NCBI RefSeq assembly: GCF_012931985.1
Contig: NZ_JAAFGM010000007.1
Coordinates: 62,001 to 126,000, forward strand
Direction: 5' to 3'
Length of the DNA stretch: 64,000 nucleotides
Source of the DNA: Candidatus Roseilinea sp. NK_OTU-006
Lineage (GTDB): Bacteria; Chloroflexota; Anaerolineae; J036; Brachytrichaceae
Shown here in pieces: positions 1 to 10,041 of the stretch; positions within the stretch are counted from its first letter, which is position 1; each line of letters opens with the position of its first letter. A program made the translations under genes and the position numbers. Below the pieces are notes generated by a model. That model did not search any database. It saw only the letters and a program-made list of their open reading frames with translations, and was not told the origin of the DNA.

Positions 1-3000
1 TAGCCACCGGCGGCGTAGCGACTTTGGTCACGCTCAGCGCGTGGCTGCTGGTCACCGTGCTGGTGGTGGTGTCGGTGCTGGTCAATCCGCCGGTCTCACT
101 CAACAGCGCGGTGTTGACGATCTGCGTGCCGTTGGGCAATGGGCTGCTGATCTGCACCACCAGCGTCACCATGCCGACGGCCTGGGTCACGCCGCTGCCA
201 GGCGGCAACAGGTCGCCCAGTTGCCACACCACCGGGCCGCTGTTGCCAAGGCCGGGGTGGCTGGTGGGCGGCGGTATGGCCGTGAAGAATGTGGTGTGGG
301 CCGGCGTGGTGTCGCTCAGCGCTACGCCCAACGCCGGCGCGTCGCCCGTGAGCGTGTAGCGCAGCGTGTAGGTGAGCAGACCGCCCGCCGTGGCCGGCTC
401 CGGCTCGGCCGATTTGGTCACCTGCAACGCCAACGATGAGACCACGGTGTCCGTCACCGTCGCGCTCGTCGGCGTTGTTACCTCGGTGCTGGTGACCGAC
501 GCTGTGTTGGAGAGCACCAACCCGTTCGTGAGCGGCAGATGGACCGTCACCGCAAAGCTCAACGTCACCGGCGCGCCCGGCGGCAGCGTGTTGATCGTCC
601 AGCTCAGCAACGGCAGCGCGGCGTCGCTGTTGGCGTCGCCGCCGGCAATCGAGCCGGGCACATAGCCGGTGTGGGCCGGCAGGCTGTCGCTCACCGTGAC
701 GGCGTTGGCCACGGCGTTGCCCGCGTTTTGCACCACGATGACGTAGCTCAACACATCGCCGGGTTGCAACGGGGCGCCGTTGGCATCTACGCTTTGCTTG
801 CTGAGCAGCAACACCGGCGCGCTGCCCACCGTGGTGGTCGCGGTGTCGGTGTCGGTGACGCCGTGGCTGCTGGTGACATGCGCCGTGTTGACGATCGGCG
901 TGCCATTGGGCAAGGGGCTGGTCACCTGCACCACCAGCGTCACCACGCGCGACGCGCCGACATCGAGCGCGCCCAACGTCCAGCTCACCACGCCGCCGGA
1001 CTCGCCGCACGGCGCGGGGCCGCAGCTCACGTAGCCGGTATTGGCCGGCACCAGGTCGGTGATCACCACGCCGGTGGCCGAGACTAAACCGCTGTTGGTC
1101 ACCGTCAGCGTGTAGGTCAGCAGCTCGCCCGCTTGCACGATGAACGGCGCAGACTTGCTCAGGTCGAGCGCCGATTGGCCCAGTTGAACGCGCGTGGTGT
1201 CGGTAATCGGGCCGTAGTCGCGCTCGCCGGGCGTAGGGCCGGGCAGCGATGACCAGCCGGCCGCCGCCAGGTTGTCCTCGACCGCGCCGGGCGGCGCGTC
1301 GGCGTCCACCTGCGCGGTGTAGGTAATCACCAGGGCGCTGCCGGGCGGCAGCGAAATGCCCAGGCCAAAGGTGATGGCGAAGTGACCGCTGAGCGCCTCG
1401 TAACTGGTCAGATAGTCGCCCGATCCCAACGCAGCGCCATCCAGGGTCAGCCCAATCAACACGGGCGGTGCGGCGCGCATGTGCAGCGGCAAGGTGTCGC
1501 TGAAGACCAGGTCGTAGGCCGCCGAGACCGTCACCCCGTTCGCGTTGGTGAGGCGCACGGTGTAGGTCACAAGCTGGCCGGCCCCGACGACGCTGCCGCT
1601 GGGCGGCTGGCTGGCCTTGAGCAGCGCGAGCGCCGGCTCGGTCACCGTCACCTGCGTCTGGTTGGAGAGCGTCGGCCCGCCGTCCTGATGGCGCAGCGTG
1701 GCGACGTTGGTCAAAACGTCGCCCGCATTCGCGCCCAGCGGCGAGGAGACCACCGCCGTCACGGTGATCAGGCGCTGTTCGCCGGCGGGGATGCTGGCAA
1801 AGGTCACGGTGAAGGCACTGCCAACGACCACCGCGCTGCCGCCCGGCGCGTTGACGCTGTGGAGTTGCACGCGCGCGTCGAGCTGGTCGGTCACCGTCAC
1901 GGCATAGAGCGCGCTGGTGATCGGCGGCTCCGGCACGACCAAGACGTAGGTCACCACGCTGCCCAGCGTCGCCGTGGGTGGTGTGACCGACTTGAGCAGC
2001 GTCGCGTCCGCCGTGCGGTGGGAGACTGCGTCGCTGCCATCGCTGTACGAGCGCTCATCCGGCGCGTAGGGGCCGGGGCCGTCGCCCGGTTGCGAGTCGT
2101 AGCCAGGCAGCGTCGCCGTGTTCGTCAGCGTCAGATTGGCGCCGATGGCGGCGCTGACCTGGGCCACCACCGTAATCACCGCCACGCCGGGCTGGCCGCT
2201 GTTCCAAGCCAGGCCCCACAGTGCGCTCACCTGCCAAGTCAGTGTGCCGGTCGCGCTCACCGGCGGTTGCGCCAAGAAGGCGGCCGTGGGCGGCGCGTTT
2301 GCGCTCAGCGTGGCCGTCACCAGCGCCAGGCCGGCCGGCAACACATCGCTGATCACGATGTCGTAGGCCGGCCCGTGGCCGTCGTTGGTGATGGTCAGGC
2401 GGTAGGTGATGAGGTCGCCGGCGCCGACCACGCTGCCCGGCGGCGGCGTGCTGTCTTTGTCCAGCGCCAGGCGGGGTTGGATCACCGCGCTGGTGGCTGT
2501 GGCGCTGACGTGATTCGGCCACGGATATTCGAGCTGGGCGTAGTTGGTGGGATAGAACAGGTCGGTCTGCGTGATCCACACCGGCGCCAGCGTGTCTATG
2601 CGCAGGCCCACGGCCTGCGCCTGGAAGGTCAGCGTCACCACCGTCGGCGCGTCTTGCGCGCTGGTGATGGGCGCGAAGAACCAGCGGATGACTTGCTGGC
2701 CGGGCTGCTCGGTGGTGTTGGAGATGCGCTGGGTCAGGGTGACGTTCACCGCGGCCGGCGTGTGGGCGAGCGTCTCGCTGTCGGTGATGTACCACACGCC
2801 GGGCGGCAAGGCATCCAACAGCACATCGCCCGACGCGCCGCCCCAAGCCGCGCCGGCGGGAATGGTGAAGACGACGCGGTAGGTGATGAGGTCGCCGACG
2901 CGGATGACGCTGGGTTCGACCTGTTTGGCGATGCCCGGCCCGCCGGCGCTCACCGTCGCGGTGGCCGTGGTGGTGTAGGGCCGAACGCCGGGGACGGTGT

Positions 3001-6000
3001 CGGTCAGCGAGTGATACAGCGCCGCCACGGTGTTGGTGAGCGCTGCGCCGAGCAGCGCCTGCGAGATGCGCGCCGTGTAGGAAAGCACAATCACGTTGGC
3101 CGGCGCCACGTTGCTCAGCGTGCTGACGAACCAGGTGATGACGCCTGGGCCGGCCGCCGGCGCGCCCTGCGCGTCGCCGCCGAACAGCGCAGTGACGCTG
3201 ATGCCGCCCGGCAACGCATCGGTCACATAGATGGCATAGGCCGGACTGCTGCCGGTGTTGGTTAGGCGCAGGGTGTAAGTGAGATAGGCCAGGCCGTCCA
3301 AGCCAACGGTCACGCCGCTGCTGCTTTCGACGTGCTTGCTCAACAGTAAGTTTGGCTCACCAACGGTGGTGCTCACCACGTTGCTGGGGGTCACCGGCGC
3401 AGTGCTGTGGCTCAGGCGCGCCAGGTTGGTGATCACGTCGCCGGCGTTCGGGTCGGTGGCCGGGCCGGGGAATTCGTGCGAGAGACGCGCCGTGACGGTG
3501 ATGAGCGCCTGCGCGCTGGCGGGGATCGCGCCGAACGTCGCGGTGACTTGCTGGCCGGCCACGCCCACGCTGCCCGTCAGCCCACCGGTGAACGTCACCG
3601 CTAGGATGAACAGGCGTGGGTCGAGCGTGTCGGTCACCAGCGCGTTGTAGAGCACGGCGGTGATCGGCGTCGCCGGCACAAACAGCGTGTAGGTCACCAG
3701 TGTGCCCAGCGTCGCCGTCGGCGGCGGCGCAAACTGGACCGACTTAGCGATGCCGGCGTCGGCCGTCTGCACCGCAGCCGCGTGCGAGCCGCCGCTGTAG
3801 CCGCGCGCAAGGCTGCTGATCGGCTGGGTGTCGGTCAGCCAAGCGTCATAGCGCAAGAAGGCGTGGTTGCTGAGCGTAACGTTGGCGGTGATCGACGGCG
3901 CGACCGACAACACAACTGTAAGCGTGAGGGCAGTGTGTTGCAGTGAAGTGAACGGCAGCGTGGGCGTCAGGTGGCTGACCCGCCAGGTGAGCGCGCCGGT
4001 GGCGCCGGGCGATGGCGCAGCCAGCAGGGCCGGCCCGCTGCTGTCGTTGGTGCTCAGGGTGTAGGTGAGCAGGCTCGTGCCATAGGGGATCACGTCGGTG
4101 ATCAGCAGGTCGTAGCCGGGCAGCACGCCCTGGTTAGAGACGGTCAGTGTGTAGGTGATCGCGTCGCCGGCGCCGACGAAACATCCGGCTCGGTTCAGCC
4201 GCGTCACCAGCGCGTCGTCAAAAGCGCACTGGCGCGTCAAGCAGTTATTGCTATAGAACCCCACCGATCCCGGCGTGCGCGGCGTGGGATCAACGACGTT
4301 GATCAGCAGTTGACCGTCCACATAGCCGCGGATGCGCAGACCGCCGGGCGTCTCTTCTACTTGCGCCTCCAGGTGATACCACCGGCGCACTGTCGGCGTA
4401 AAGGTAGTGGTGGCCAGGTTGGTGGTCGCAGTCCCGCTGATTTCTTGGAGTTGGAGGTTGGTGCCGCCATCGCTCAGGCGCAGGCGCAGCCGGTAATGTC
4501 CGCCGGCCGTGTGGTGGAAGATCAGCCCCGCGCTGGCGGTGTCATCGGTAGTCGAGACGATCGCGCTGTAGCTGTACTCGGCAGCCGTGAACCCGCTGCG
4601 CACGAGGATCGCGTCTGTTGCGCTGCCGCCTGTGCGCACCACAACGCCGGCTTCGTTGGACCACGCGCCGGCCACATTCGACCAGCCGGTGGGCGGCGTG
4701 GCGTTGGGGCGGTTGAAGTCGTCCTCCAGCAGCGTGCTGCTGCAACCGTAGGGCGTGAGGTAGCGCTTGCCTAAGTGGAGCAGCGGCTCCACCGTGCGCG
4801 CCTGGGCCGTGTCGGTCAGCGCCCGAAATTGTCCATCGTCCACGAAGGTGAGCAGCAACGTGTTGGTGAGCACGGCCCCGTGGTTGGACTGGGGGATGTC
4901 CTGGATCACAGCAGTCACCACGCCGTTGAATTGCACGGCGCCGGTCAGCGCGCCCAGATTCCAGGCAATGTTGCCGCTGGCATAGGGCGCCGGCGCGACA
5001 GTCGGTGCAACGTTGAAGGTGGCGGTTGGCCCGCCCTGGCTGCCATCCACATCCACGGTGTAGGCCAGCGTGGCGGCCACATAGCCCAGCCCAATGGGCA
5101 AAGTGTCGGTCAAGCGCGCCTGGTCAAAGATGTTGTCCGTGTCGTTGGTGGCGCCGGTGAATGTGAAAACCACGAGGCTGCCGATGGTGCCGGTTTGCAC
5201 GGCCGGCCCTTTGTCGAACGCATCGTTCAACGTCACGTAGGCGACGGTCGTGCCCTGGGCGGCGAGGCAGCCGCCGTCGCATTGCGCCGTCGCAGTGACC
5301 ACGTTGCGGTTCACGCCGGTCTCGGTCACCACCGCGGTGACGATGGCGCTGAAGGTCGCAGCCGGCGGAAGCGTGGCCAGCGTCCAGGTGAGCGTGTTGC
5401 CGGAGACCGCCGCGCCGTTGGTGGCGGTGATGTTGGTGAAAGCGCTGCCGGCCACGTCGGTGATCACCACGTTTGACGCCGTCCCGCTGCCGGTGTTGGT
5501 CACGCGCACCGTCCAGGTGACGGTCTGGCCGGCGGTAGCGAACTGGAAGTTCGGCGATTTGCTCACTGCGAGCGCCGGGGCCTGGGCGGTCAGGGCGACG
5601 CTGGCCGTGGCGGTGTACGGGCCGCTGTCCGGGCAATCGGGCGCATCGTCGTCGTAAAGCAGCGTCGCGGTGAACGGCCCGCCGGCCAATGCGCATGTGC
5701 CATTGCTGTTGGCATTGCGGACGCGCAGCGTGATGGTGGTGAAGCCGCTGGGCAGCACGCCCCAGGTGTAAACCACGCTGCCGCCCAGGTCGAGCGTGCC
5801 CGAAGGCAGGGTGCTGGCAAGCAGCGTGTCGCTAAACACGTAGCCGCCGGGAAGCGCGTTGGTCAGCACGACGTTGTAAGCCGGCGGGCCGTCGTTGCGC
5901 AGCGTGAGCGTGACCGCGCCGCCGCACACGTTCAGCGCGTTCGGCGCGATTTCGGCAGCGATGCCCGGCGCGTCGAAGACCGGCCGGGTGCGGATGCGCA

Positions 6001-9000
6001 CTTGCTGGGCCGGCGAGTACAAGCGACACCCATCCGGGCATCCCCAGCTCACTGCGGCGGTGTTGAAGGTGTCGGTGAGGGTGCAACCGTTGGGCTGGCT
6101 CACCACCGCCGTCACGGTGAACACGACGCTGCTGCCGGGGTTGAGCAGCGGCAGCGACCAGGTGATCGTCCCGCCCAGCGGGCCGGGCACGGGGCCGCTG
6201 TAGCCCGGCGTGGCGCTGACGAACACCAGGTTGCTGGGCAGGGCGTCGCTGATCACCAACAACTGGGCCGGCGCAGCGCCGCCGGCGTTCGACACGGTGA
6301 CGGTGAAGACCACCACATCGCCCGGCTCGCCGTAAAGGTACACGTCCGAGGGCGACGTGCGGCTGAGGTTTTGCCCCACCTTGCTCAGCGAAAGCTCGGC
6401 TTGGCGCGCCGCCAGTAAGAAGCTGGAGCTGTCGGTAAGGTAGGGATTGCCACAGGTATCGCGATAGCCGGTTTGTATGCGCAGTTGGCCACCCTGAAAG
6501 CCACAACTGGCGCGCACCACAAAGCGCACGTAAACCGTCTCGCCGGGCCGCACCCGCGCCAGCCAGGCGTCCAGCGGCGCGCCGCTGCTTGGCCCCCAAC
6601 TGAGCGTTGAGCCGCTGATCGCAGGCTCCGGGCCGGGTTGCCAACTCAGGGTGTCGGTGCTCACCTCGGTGGTGCCGGCCACGTAGAACAGGCCGGCCGG
6701 CAGCGTCTCGGTCACCGTGGCGGAGTACACGCTCAGCAGGCCGGCGTTGCGCACGGTCGCGGTGACCGTGCGGGTATAGCAGGTGTCCAGCGGCGAGAAC
6801 GTCTGATTGGTGTTCAGCAGCACCGTGGGCGGCAGCTCGACCACCGACGTGACCGGCCCGCCCCCCAAACAGACTTGACCCAAGCAGCCCTGCACGCCTG
6901 AGAAGCGGTTGGTCAGGTCGGTGCACCCGATGATCTCGGCTGCGTATTTGATGGTGAGCGCCTCTTTGGGCTGAATGACCGGCACTTCCCAAGTGACCAG
7001 ATTTGTGGAGGTGATGAGGGTGATGCCGGCCACCGACCCCAACGACGAGGTGATGCTGGCGGTGGCGAAGCGCAGCCCGCTACCCAGGGCGTCGGTAAGC
7101 ACCAAGCTGTAGGCCGGGCCGGCGCCGGTGTTCTTGGCGATCAACGTCCAGGTCACAACGTCGCCGGTGGCGTAGATGCGCTCCGGGAATTTGGTGAGCA
7201 AGGGCAAGGGCGCCAGGCGCAGCGGAGCGGCCAACGTCCCGCCGGCGTTGCAGCGCTCATAGTAGGTGTCGTTGTTGCTGCACAGGCTCTCATAGTGGAT
7301 CGTCCCCTGCAACGGCGCCGGCGGACCGCCGCACCTCAATTGCACGCGCAATTGCACCGTCGCCGTGGTGGCTGCGGTGAACGTATCGGAGTAAAACCAA
7401 CGGTAACCCGTGCTGTCGGTCTGGGTGAAGACCGGCGTTGCGCCGCCGAAGCCCAGCACATCCAGCACGGCATAGGTGCCGGTGGGCACCACGATCACCG
7501 CGTCATATGCGCCCACGCTTGATGTGCGTTGCGCGGTGAGCGTGACGGTGTACACGCCGCACGCAGCCACGTTGGGCGGCAGCCCGCTGGCGCTCAGGGT
7601 CATCTGCGGGGCGAGCGTCTCCACAAACACGCCCTCGGCGATCACATCCCCGCCGCTGCACACGCTGTTGCCGCTGACGCCCAGGTTGAGGTACGACCAG
7701 TCGTACCATGACGCATTGCTGCACGAGTTCGTCTCGCCGGCGGCAGTGGTGTAGGTGATCACCAGCGTGGCGCCGGCTACGTTTGGATTGCACGGCGGGG
7801 TGATGTTGGTGATCACCAACTGCCCGCCGATGATCGCCTGTGAGAATGTCGCCGTGCACGAGATCGGCCCGTTGCCCACCCACACCTGCGCCGAGCCGGT
7901 CACGTAGCTCTGGTTGGTCAACGCCTCGGTAAAGATCAGGCTGCTCCACGTCGGCGTGACGGCGAAGCTCGGCGCAAAGGTGTAAATGTTCGTGTAAGTG
8001 AACGCCGGCGTGCTGCACACGGCCGCCGGCGCCGAGACCAGCTTTTGGCTCTGCACGCCGTCATCGCATTGCAGGTAGGTCACGCTCTGGGCGGTGGCAG
8101 TCTGCTGACAGGCGCGGCAGTCCTGCAGGGTGGCCGTCACCACGTTGGTCAGCGCCTGGCCGCACAAAGCGCACGTGCCGGCGGTGTTGCTCACCACAAA
8201 AACCGGGGTCAGCGTGGTGCTGCCGGTCACGGCCCAGGTGATGTAGGTGACGCCGCCCAGCGTGAAGCTGACGCCGCCGCCGGTGCTGACGATGGCAAAG
8301 CCGGCCGGCACCTGATCGGTGACGATCACCGTGCCGGAGACGCCGCCGGCGTTGACGGTGATCGGGGTGGTGATGAGCTGGCCGCGATAGACCTCGCCCG
8401 GCGCGCTCTTGCTCAGGCTGAGCTGGCCGGGCGTGTTGGTCAACTGCCACGCCCCGGCCTGCGGCGCTTCGGTGTAGAAGAAGTTGCAGGCGTCGCGATA
8501 GGTGACGTCGAAATCAAAGCTGCCGCTGAGCGGCGCGGCGCATACGTTGGCCGGCGTGGTGAGCGTGAAGACCAGGTTGAAAGTCTGGCCGGGCGGGATG
8601 GGCGGCAACTGGAAGGCGCCGGCCGTGTAGGTGGCCGGCGCGCTCACCGTCACGCTGAACGGACTCAGGTTGACCGGCAGCGTCACCGAGTAGGCTGTGC
8701 CGTCGCCGGTGTTGGTGATCGGAATCGTGAAGACGGTGCCGCCGCCACAATAGTTGACGTTGAACGGCGGCAGGGCGTAGTCGAGGTCGGGGAAGCGTGG
8801 TTGCAGGTCAATCGAGGCCTTGGCCGTTTGCGGCGCCAGGCACGCCCCACCATTGCATCCCCACGTGGCGGCCACGCTGTTCTCCAGCCCGCTGCACGCC
8901 ACCACCTGCGCCGCCACGGTGAACGAAACGCTCTGGCCGACCGGGATGGAGACAAATGTGGCCGAGGTGATGCCGCTCACAAGTTGCAAGCCTGGGCCGA

Positions 9001-9775
9001 GCGTGTCGGTGACGCGCACGTTGTACACCGTGCCGTAGCCGGTGCTGTCCACAAACACCGTCCAGGTCACCACGTCGCCGATGGCGGCCGGGGCCACCGC
9101 CGGCTCTTTGCGCACGGTGATCGCGCCGGGGTTCACCACATACTCGGCCAGCTTGACGATGGGCGGATGCGCATCTTGCGTCAGCGTCACCACCACTTGG
9201 CCGGAGACCGCCCCGCACGTGCTGGTGAAGACCGCTTGTTGCGTGATCACGGCGTTGGGCGCCACCGTGCCCACGTTGAACGTGGCGAGGTTAGCGTTGA
9301 AGCCGCCCGGCAGCGCGGCTGTGATCGCCACGCCGGTGGTCGTCACGGCATTGTTGGCCGCCACGATGGTCACCGTGAGCGGATCGCACAGGTTGATCGT
9401 CTGCGGGGTGAGGGTGACGGTGACCTGGTTGGCATAGATGGTCTGGCTGCCGAACGGCGGGCCGTTGGCTTGCGTGGGTGGGCTTTGGGTGGAGGATGCG
9501 CGGACCGACGTCAAGGGGGGAAACCAATCCGGCAACGCAGAGGGCGCAGGCGACGGACCTAAGTCGCCCGGCAGCGCAAACCAATCCGGCAATACGTCCG
9601 CCTCATCGGCGGCGTCCGGCGAGGCAAACCAGGCCGGCAAGGCTTGAAGCACATCTGAGCGAAGTGTGGCCACTTCAGCGCGGCGTCCAGCCGCGTGTGA
9701 CGGAGCGGCAGCCATGAACGATTGCGGGAGAGGAACAACAAGCACAATGAGGACGAACAGTCGTAACGCATTCAT
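1..9775 (-). CDS. Giant DUF11-repeat surface protein (3' end outside window)
   Basis: Reading the minus strand from the ATG at 9775 gives an uninterrupted frame to base 1, 3258 codons with no stop, so the C terminus is missing. The N terminus (MNALRLFVLIVLVVPLPQSF) is a signal peptide, followed by a low-complexity stretch with three LP-x-WF repeats. Nearly all the rest is tandem beta-sandwich modules of the DUF11/conserved-repeat type, each carrying the signature of VTYTLTVTN, then VVITDTLP, then LTWTL segments, repeated about every 100-170 residues. One different module lies near residues 1670-1865: a concanavalin/LamG-like fold beginning EDDFNRPNATPPTGW. Cys-rich modules are concentrated in the first third. 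Such proteins are usually cell-surface stalks, sheaths or adhesins. Without the C terminus the anchoring mode (sortase, membrane helix or sorting tag) cannot be read. A GGAG lies about 10 nt before the ATG. Confidence 0.9.
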   Translation of the reverse strand, partial: MNALRLFVLIVLVVPLPQSFMAAAPSHAAGRRAEVATLRSDVLQALPAWFASPDAADEADVLPDWFALPGDLGPSPAPSALPDWFPPLTSVRASSTQSPPTQANGPPFGSQTIYANQVTVTLTPQTINLCDPLTVTIVAANNAVTTTGVAITAALPGGFNANLATFNVGTVAPNAVITQQAVFTSTCGAVSGQVVVTLTQDAHPPIVKLAEYVVNPGAITVRKEPAVAPAAIGDVVTWTVFVDSTGYGTVYNVRVTDTLGPGLQLVSGITSATFVSIPVGQSVSFTVAAQVVACSGLENSVAATWGCNGGACLAPQTAKASIDLQPRFPDLDYALPPFNVNYCGGGTVFTIPITNTGDGTAYSVTLPVNLSPFSVTVSAPATYTAGAFQLPPIPPGQTFNLVFTLTTPANVCAAPLSGSFDFDVTYRDACNFFYTEAPQAGAWQLTNTPGQLSLSKSAPGEVYRGQLITTPITVNAGGVSGTVIVTDQVPAGFAIVSTGGGVSFTLGGVTYITWAVTGSTTLTPVFVVSNTAGTCALCGQALTNVVTATLQDCRACQQTATAQSVTYLQCDDGVQSQKLVSAPAAVCSTPAFTYTNIYTFAPSFAVTPTWSSLIFTEALTNQSYVTGSAQVWVGNGPISCTATFSQAIIGGQLVITNITPPCNPNVAGATLVITYTTAAGETNSCSNASWYDWSYLNLGVSGNSVCSGGDVIAEGVFVETLAPQMTLSASGLPPNVAACGVYTVTLTAQRTSSVGAYDAVIVVPTGTYAVLDVLGFGGATPVFTQTDSTGYRWFYSDTFTAATTATVQLRVQLRCGGPPAPLQGTIHYESLCSNNDTYYERCNAGGTLAAPLRLAPLPLLTKFPERIYATGDVVTWTLIAKNTGAGPAYSLVLTDALGSGLRFATASITSSLGSVAGITLITSTNLVTWEVPVIQPKEALTIKYAAEIIGCTDLTNRFSGVQGCLGQVCLGGGPVTSVVELPPTVLLNTNQTFSPLDTCYTRTVTATVRNAGLLSVYSATVTETLPAGLFYVAGTTEVSTDTLSWQPGPEPAISGSTLSWGPSSGAPLDAWLARVRPGETVYVRFVVRASCGFQGGQLRIQTGYRDTCGNPYLTDSSSFLLAARQAELSLSKVGQNLSRTSPSDVYLYGEPGDVVVFTVTVSNAGGAAPAQLLVISDALPSNLVFVSATPGYSGPVPGPLGGTITWSLPLLNPGSSVVFTVTAVVSQPNGCTLTDTFNTAAVSWGCPDGCRLYSPAQQVRIRTRPVFDAPGIAAEIAPNALNVCGGAVTLTLRNDGPPAYNVVLTNALPGGYVFSDTLLASTLPSGTLDLGGSVVYTWGVLPSGFTTITLRVRNANSNGTCALAGGPFTATLLYDDDAPDCPDSGPYTATASVALTAQAPALAVSKSPNFQFATAGQTVTWTVRVTNTGSGTASNVVITDVAGSAFTNITATNGAAVSGNTLTWTLATLPPAATFSAIVTAVVTETGVNRNVVTATAQCDGGCLAAQGTTVAYVTLNDAFDKGPAVQTGTIGSLVVFTFTGATNDTDNIFDQARLTDTLPIGLGYVAATLAYTVDVDGSQGGPTATFNVAPTVAPAPYASGNIAWNLGALTGAVQFNGVVTAVIQDIPQSNHGAVLTNTLLLTFVDDGQFRALTDTAQARTVEPLLHLGKRYLTPYGCSSTLLEDDFNRPNATPPTGWSNVAGAWSNEAGVVVRTGGSATDAILVRSGFTAAEYSYSAIVSTTDDTASAGLIFHHTAGGHYRLRLRLSDGGTNLQLQEISGTATTNLATTTFTPTVRRWYHLEAQVEETPGGLRIRGYVDGQLLINVVDPTPRTPGSVGFYSNNCLTRQCAFDDALVTRLNRAGCFVGAGDAITYTLTVSNQGVLPGYDLLITDVIPYGTSLLTYTLSTNDSSGPALLAAPSPGATGALTWRVSHLTPTLPFTSLQHTALTLTVVLSVAPSITANVTLSNHAFLRYDAWLTDTQPISSLARGYSGGSHAAAVQTADAGIAKSVQFAPPPTATLGTLVTYTLFVPATPITAVLYNALVTDTLDPRLFILAVTFTGGLTGSVGVAGQQVTATFGAIPASAQALITVTARLSHEFPGPATDPNAGDVITNLARLSHSTAPVTPSNVVSTTVGEPNLLLSKHVESSSGVTVGLDGLAYLTYTLRLTNTGSSPAYAIYVTDALPGGISVTALFGGDAQGAPAAGPGVITWFVSTLSNVAPANVIVLSYTARISQALLGAALTNTVAALYHSLTDTVPGVRPYTTTATATVSAGGPGIAKQVEPSVIRVGDLITYRVVFTIPAGAAWGGASGDVLLDALPPGVWYITDSETLAHTPAAVNVTLTQRISNTTEQPGQQVIRWFFAPITSAQDAPTVVTLTFQAQAVGLRIDTLAPVWITQTDLFYPTNYAQLEYPWPNHVSATATSAVIQPRLALDKDSTPPPGSVVGAGDLITYRLTITNDGHGPAYDIVISDVLPAGLALVTATLSANAPPTAAFLAQPPVSATGTLTWQVSALWGLAWNSGQPGVAVITVVAQVSAAIGANLTLTNTATLPGYDSQPGDGPGPYAPDERSYSDGSDAVSHRTADATLLKSVTPPTATLGSVVTYVLVVPEPPITSALYAVTVTDQLDARVQLHSVNAPGGSAVVVGSAFTVTFASIPAGEQRLITVTAVVSSPLGANAGDVLTNVATLRHQDGGPTLSNQTQVTVTEPALALLKASQPPSGSVVGAGQLVTYTVRLTNANGVTVSAAYDLVFSDTLPLHMRAAPPVLIGLTLDGAALGSGDYLTSYEALSGHFAITFGLGISLPPGSALVITYTAQVDADAPPGAVEDNLAAAGWSSLPGPTPGERDYGPITDTTRVQLGQSALDLSKSAPFIVQAGELLTYTLTVTNSGLVSATGVVITDLVPANTGYVSCGPAPCGESGGVVSWTLGALDVGASRVVTLVVQVTSPLPNGTPIVNTAHVTSSHGVTDTDTATTTVGSAPVLLLSKQSVDANGAPLQPGDVLSYVIVVQNAGNAVANAVTVSDSLPAHTGYVPGSIAGGDANSDAALPLLSWTINTLPPGAPVTLSFAVTVHLPLTNGLVLSNTASVTSTEVTTPTSATVTDTVVSSLALQVTKSAEPEPATAGGLLTYTLRYTLTGDAPALGVALSDTTPAHTTFFTAIPPPTSHPGLGNSGPVVWQLGDLLPPGSGVTQAVGMVTLVVQISSPLPNGTQIVNTALLSETGGLTSTDTTTSTVTSSHALSVTKVATPPVA
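4185..4765 (-). other. Concanavalin/LamG-like module inside the giant DUF11 protein
   Basis: This stretch of the giant protein breaks the DUF11 pattern. Its translation starts with EDDFNRPNATPPTGWSNV and continues through a jelly-roll-like run (SAGLIFHHTAGGHYRLRLR, RWYHLEAQVEE, IRGYVDGQLLINVVD, GSVGFYSNN) typical of laminin-G/DUF1080-type carbohydrate- or ligand-binding folds. A DUF11 module resumes directly after it with CFVGAGDAITYTLTVSN. It is the only such module I found in the 3258 codons, so it is a candidate ligand-binding head on an otherwise structural stalk. The fold assignment rests on sequence pattern only. Confidence 0.6.
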
Positions 9776-9898
9776 TAATTCATCGCTCCATGTCTCGCCG
9801 CAGCACAGTGGGACGTGCTCCCTTGTGCAGAGTTAAATACGGAGGCCAGGCTTGTAGCTAAATATAACGCCAGCAAAGCCACTCGAAAAGTCCGTTCG

Positions 9899-9933
9899 TG
9901 TCACGGGCGCGCATACCGGACGCGTCCGTGACA
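9899..9933. other. Long inverted repeat upstream of the giant gene
   Basis: A 13-bp stem (9899-9911 with 9921-9933, one G-T wobble) encloses a 9-nt loop. It lies 124 bp upstream of the giant gene's start, between that gene and the transposase remnant. Read on the minus strand the second arm is followed after 8 nt by TTTT, so it could be a terminator for minus-strand transcripts arriving from upstream. A structured 5' leader or an operator is equally possible. Nothing else gene-like is seen in 9776-10041. Confidence 0.45.
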
Positions 9934-10041
9934 CACACGCACAATTGCATCATTCCGAGATACCCTAGCCATTGCCTTCGGTGGGGAATATAGCGCAGGA
10001 ATGCGGCGAGTTTTTCTGCCGCGGGGGGCAAAATAGGGGGC

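Noticed and set aside
96..9562. Many open frames of 60-627 codons on both strands, including a 627-codon plus-strand frame at 1382-3265 and a 505-codon one at 8045-9562
   Set aside because: They are rich in Arg, Gly, His and Ala with no family motifs, as expected for alternative frames opposite a GC-rich repetitive gene. The minus-strand frame from 9775 reads as coherent DUF11 modules throughout.
9776..9830. Cyclic-di-GMP-type riboswitch in the leader of the giant gene
   Set aside because: A few short strings looked suggestive on the minus strand, but the paired helices and conserved core of that aptamer class could not be assembled.
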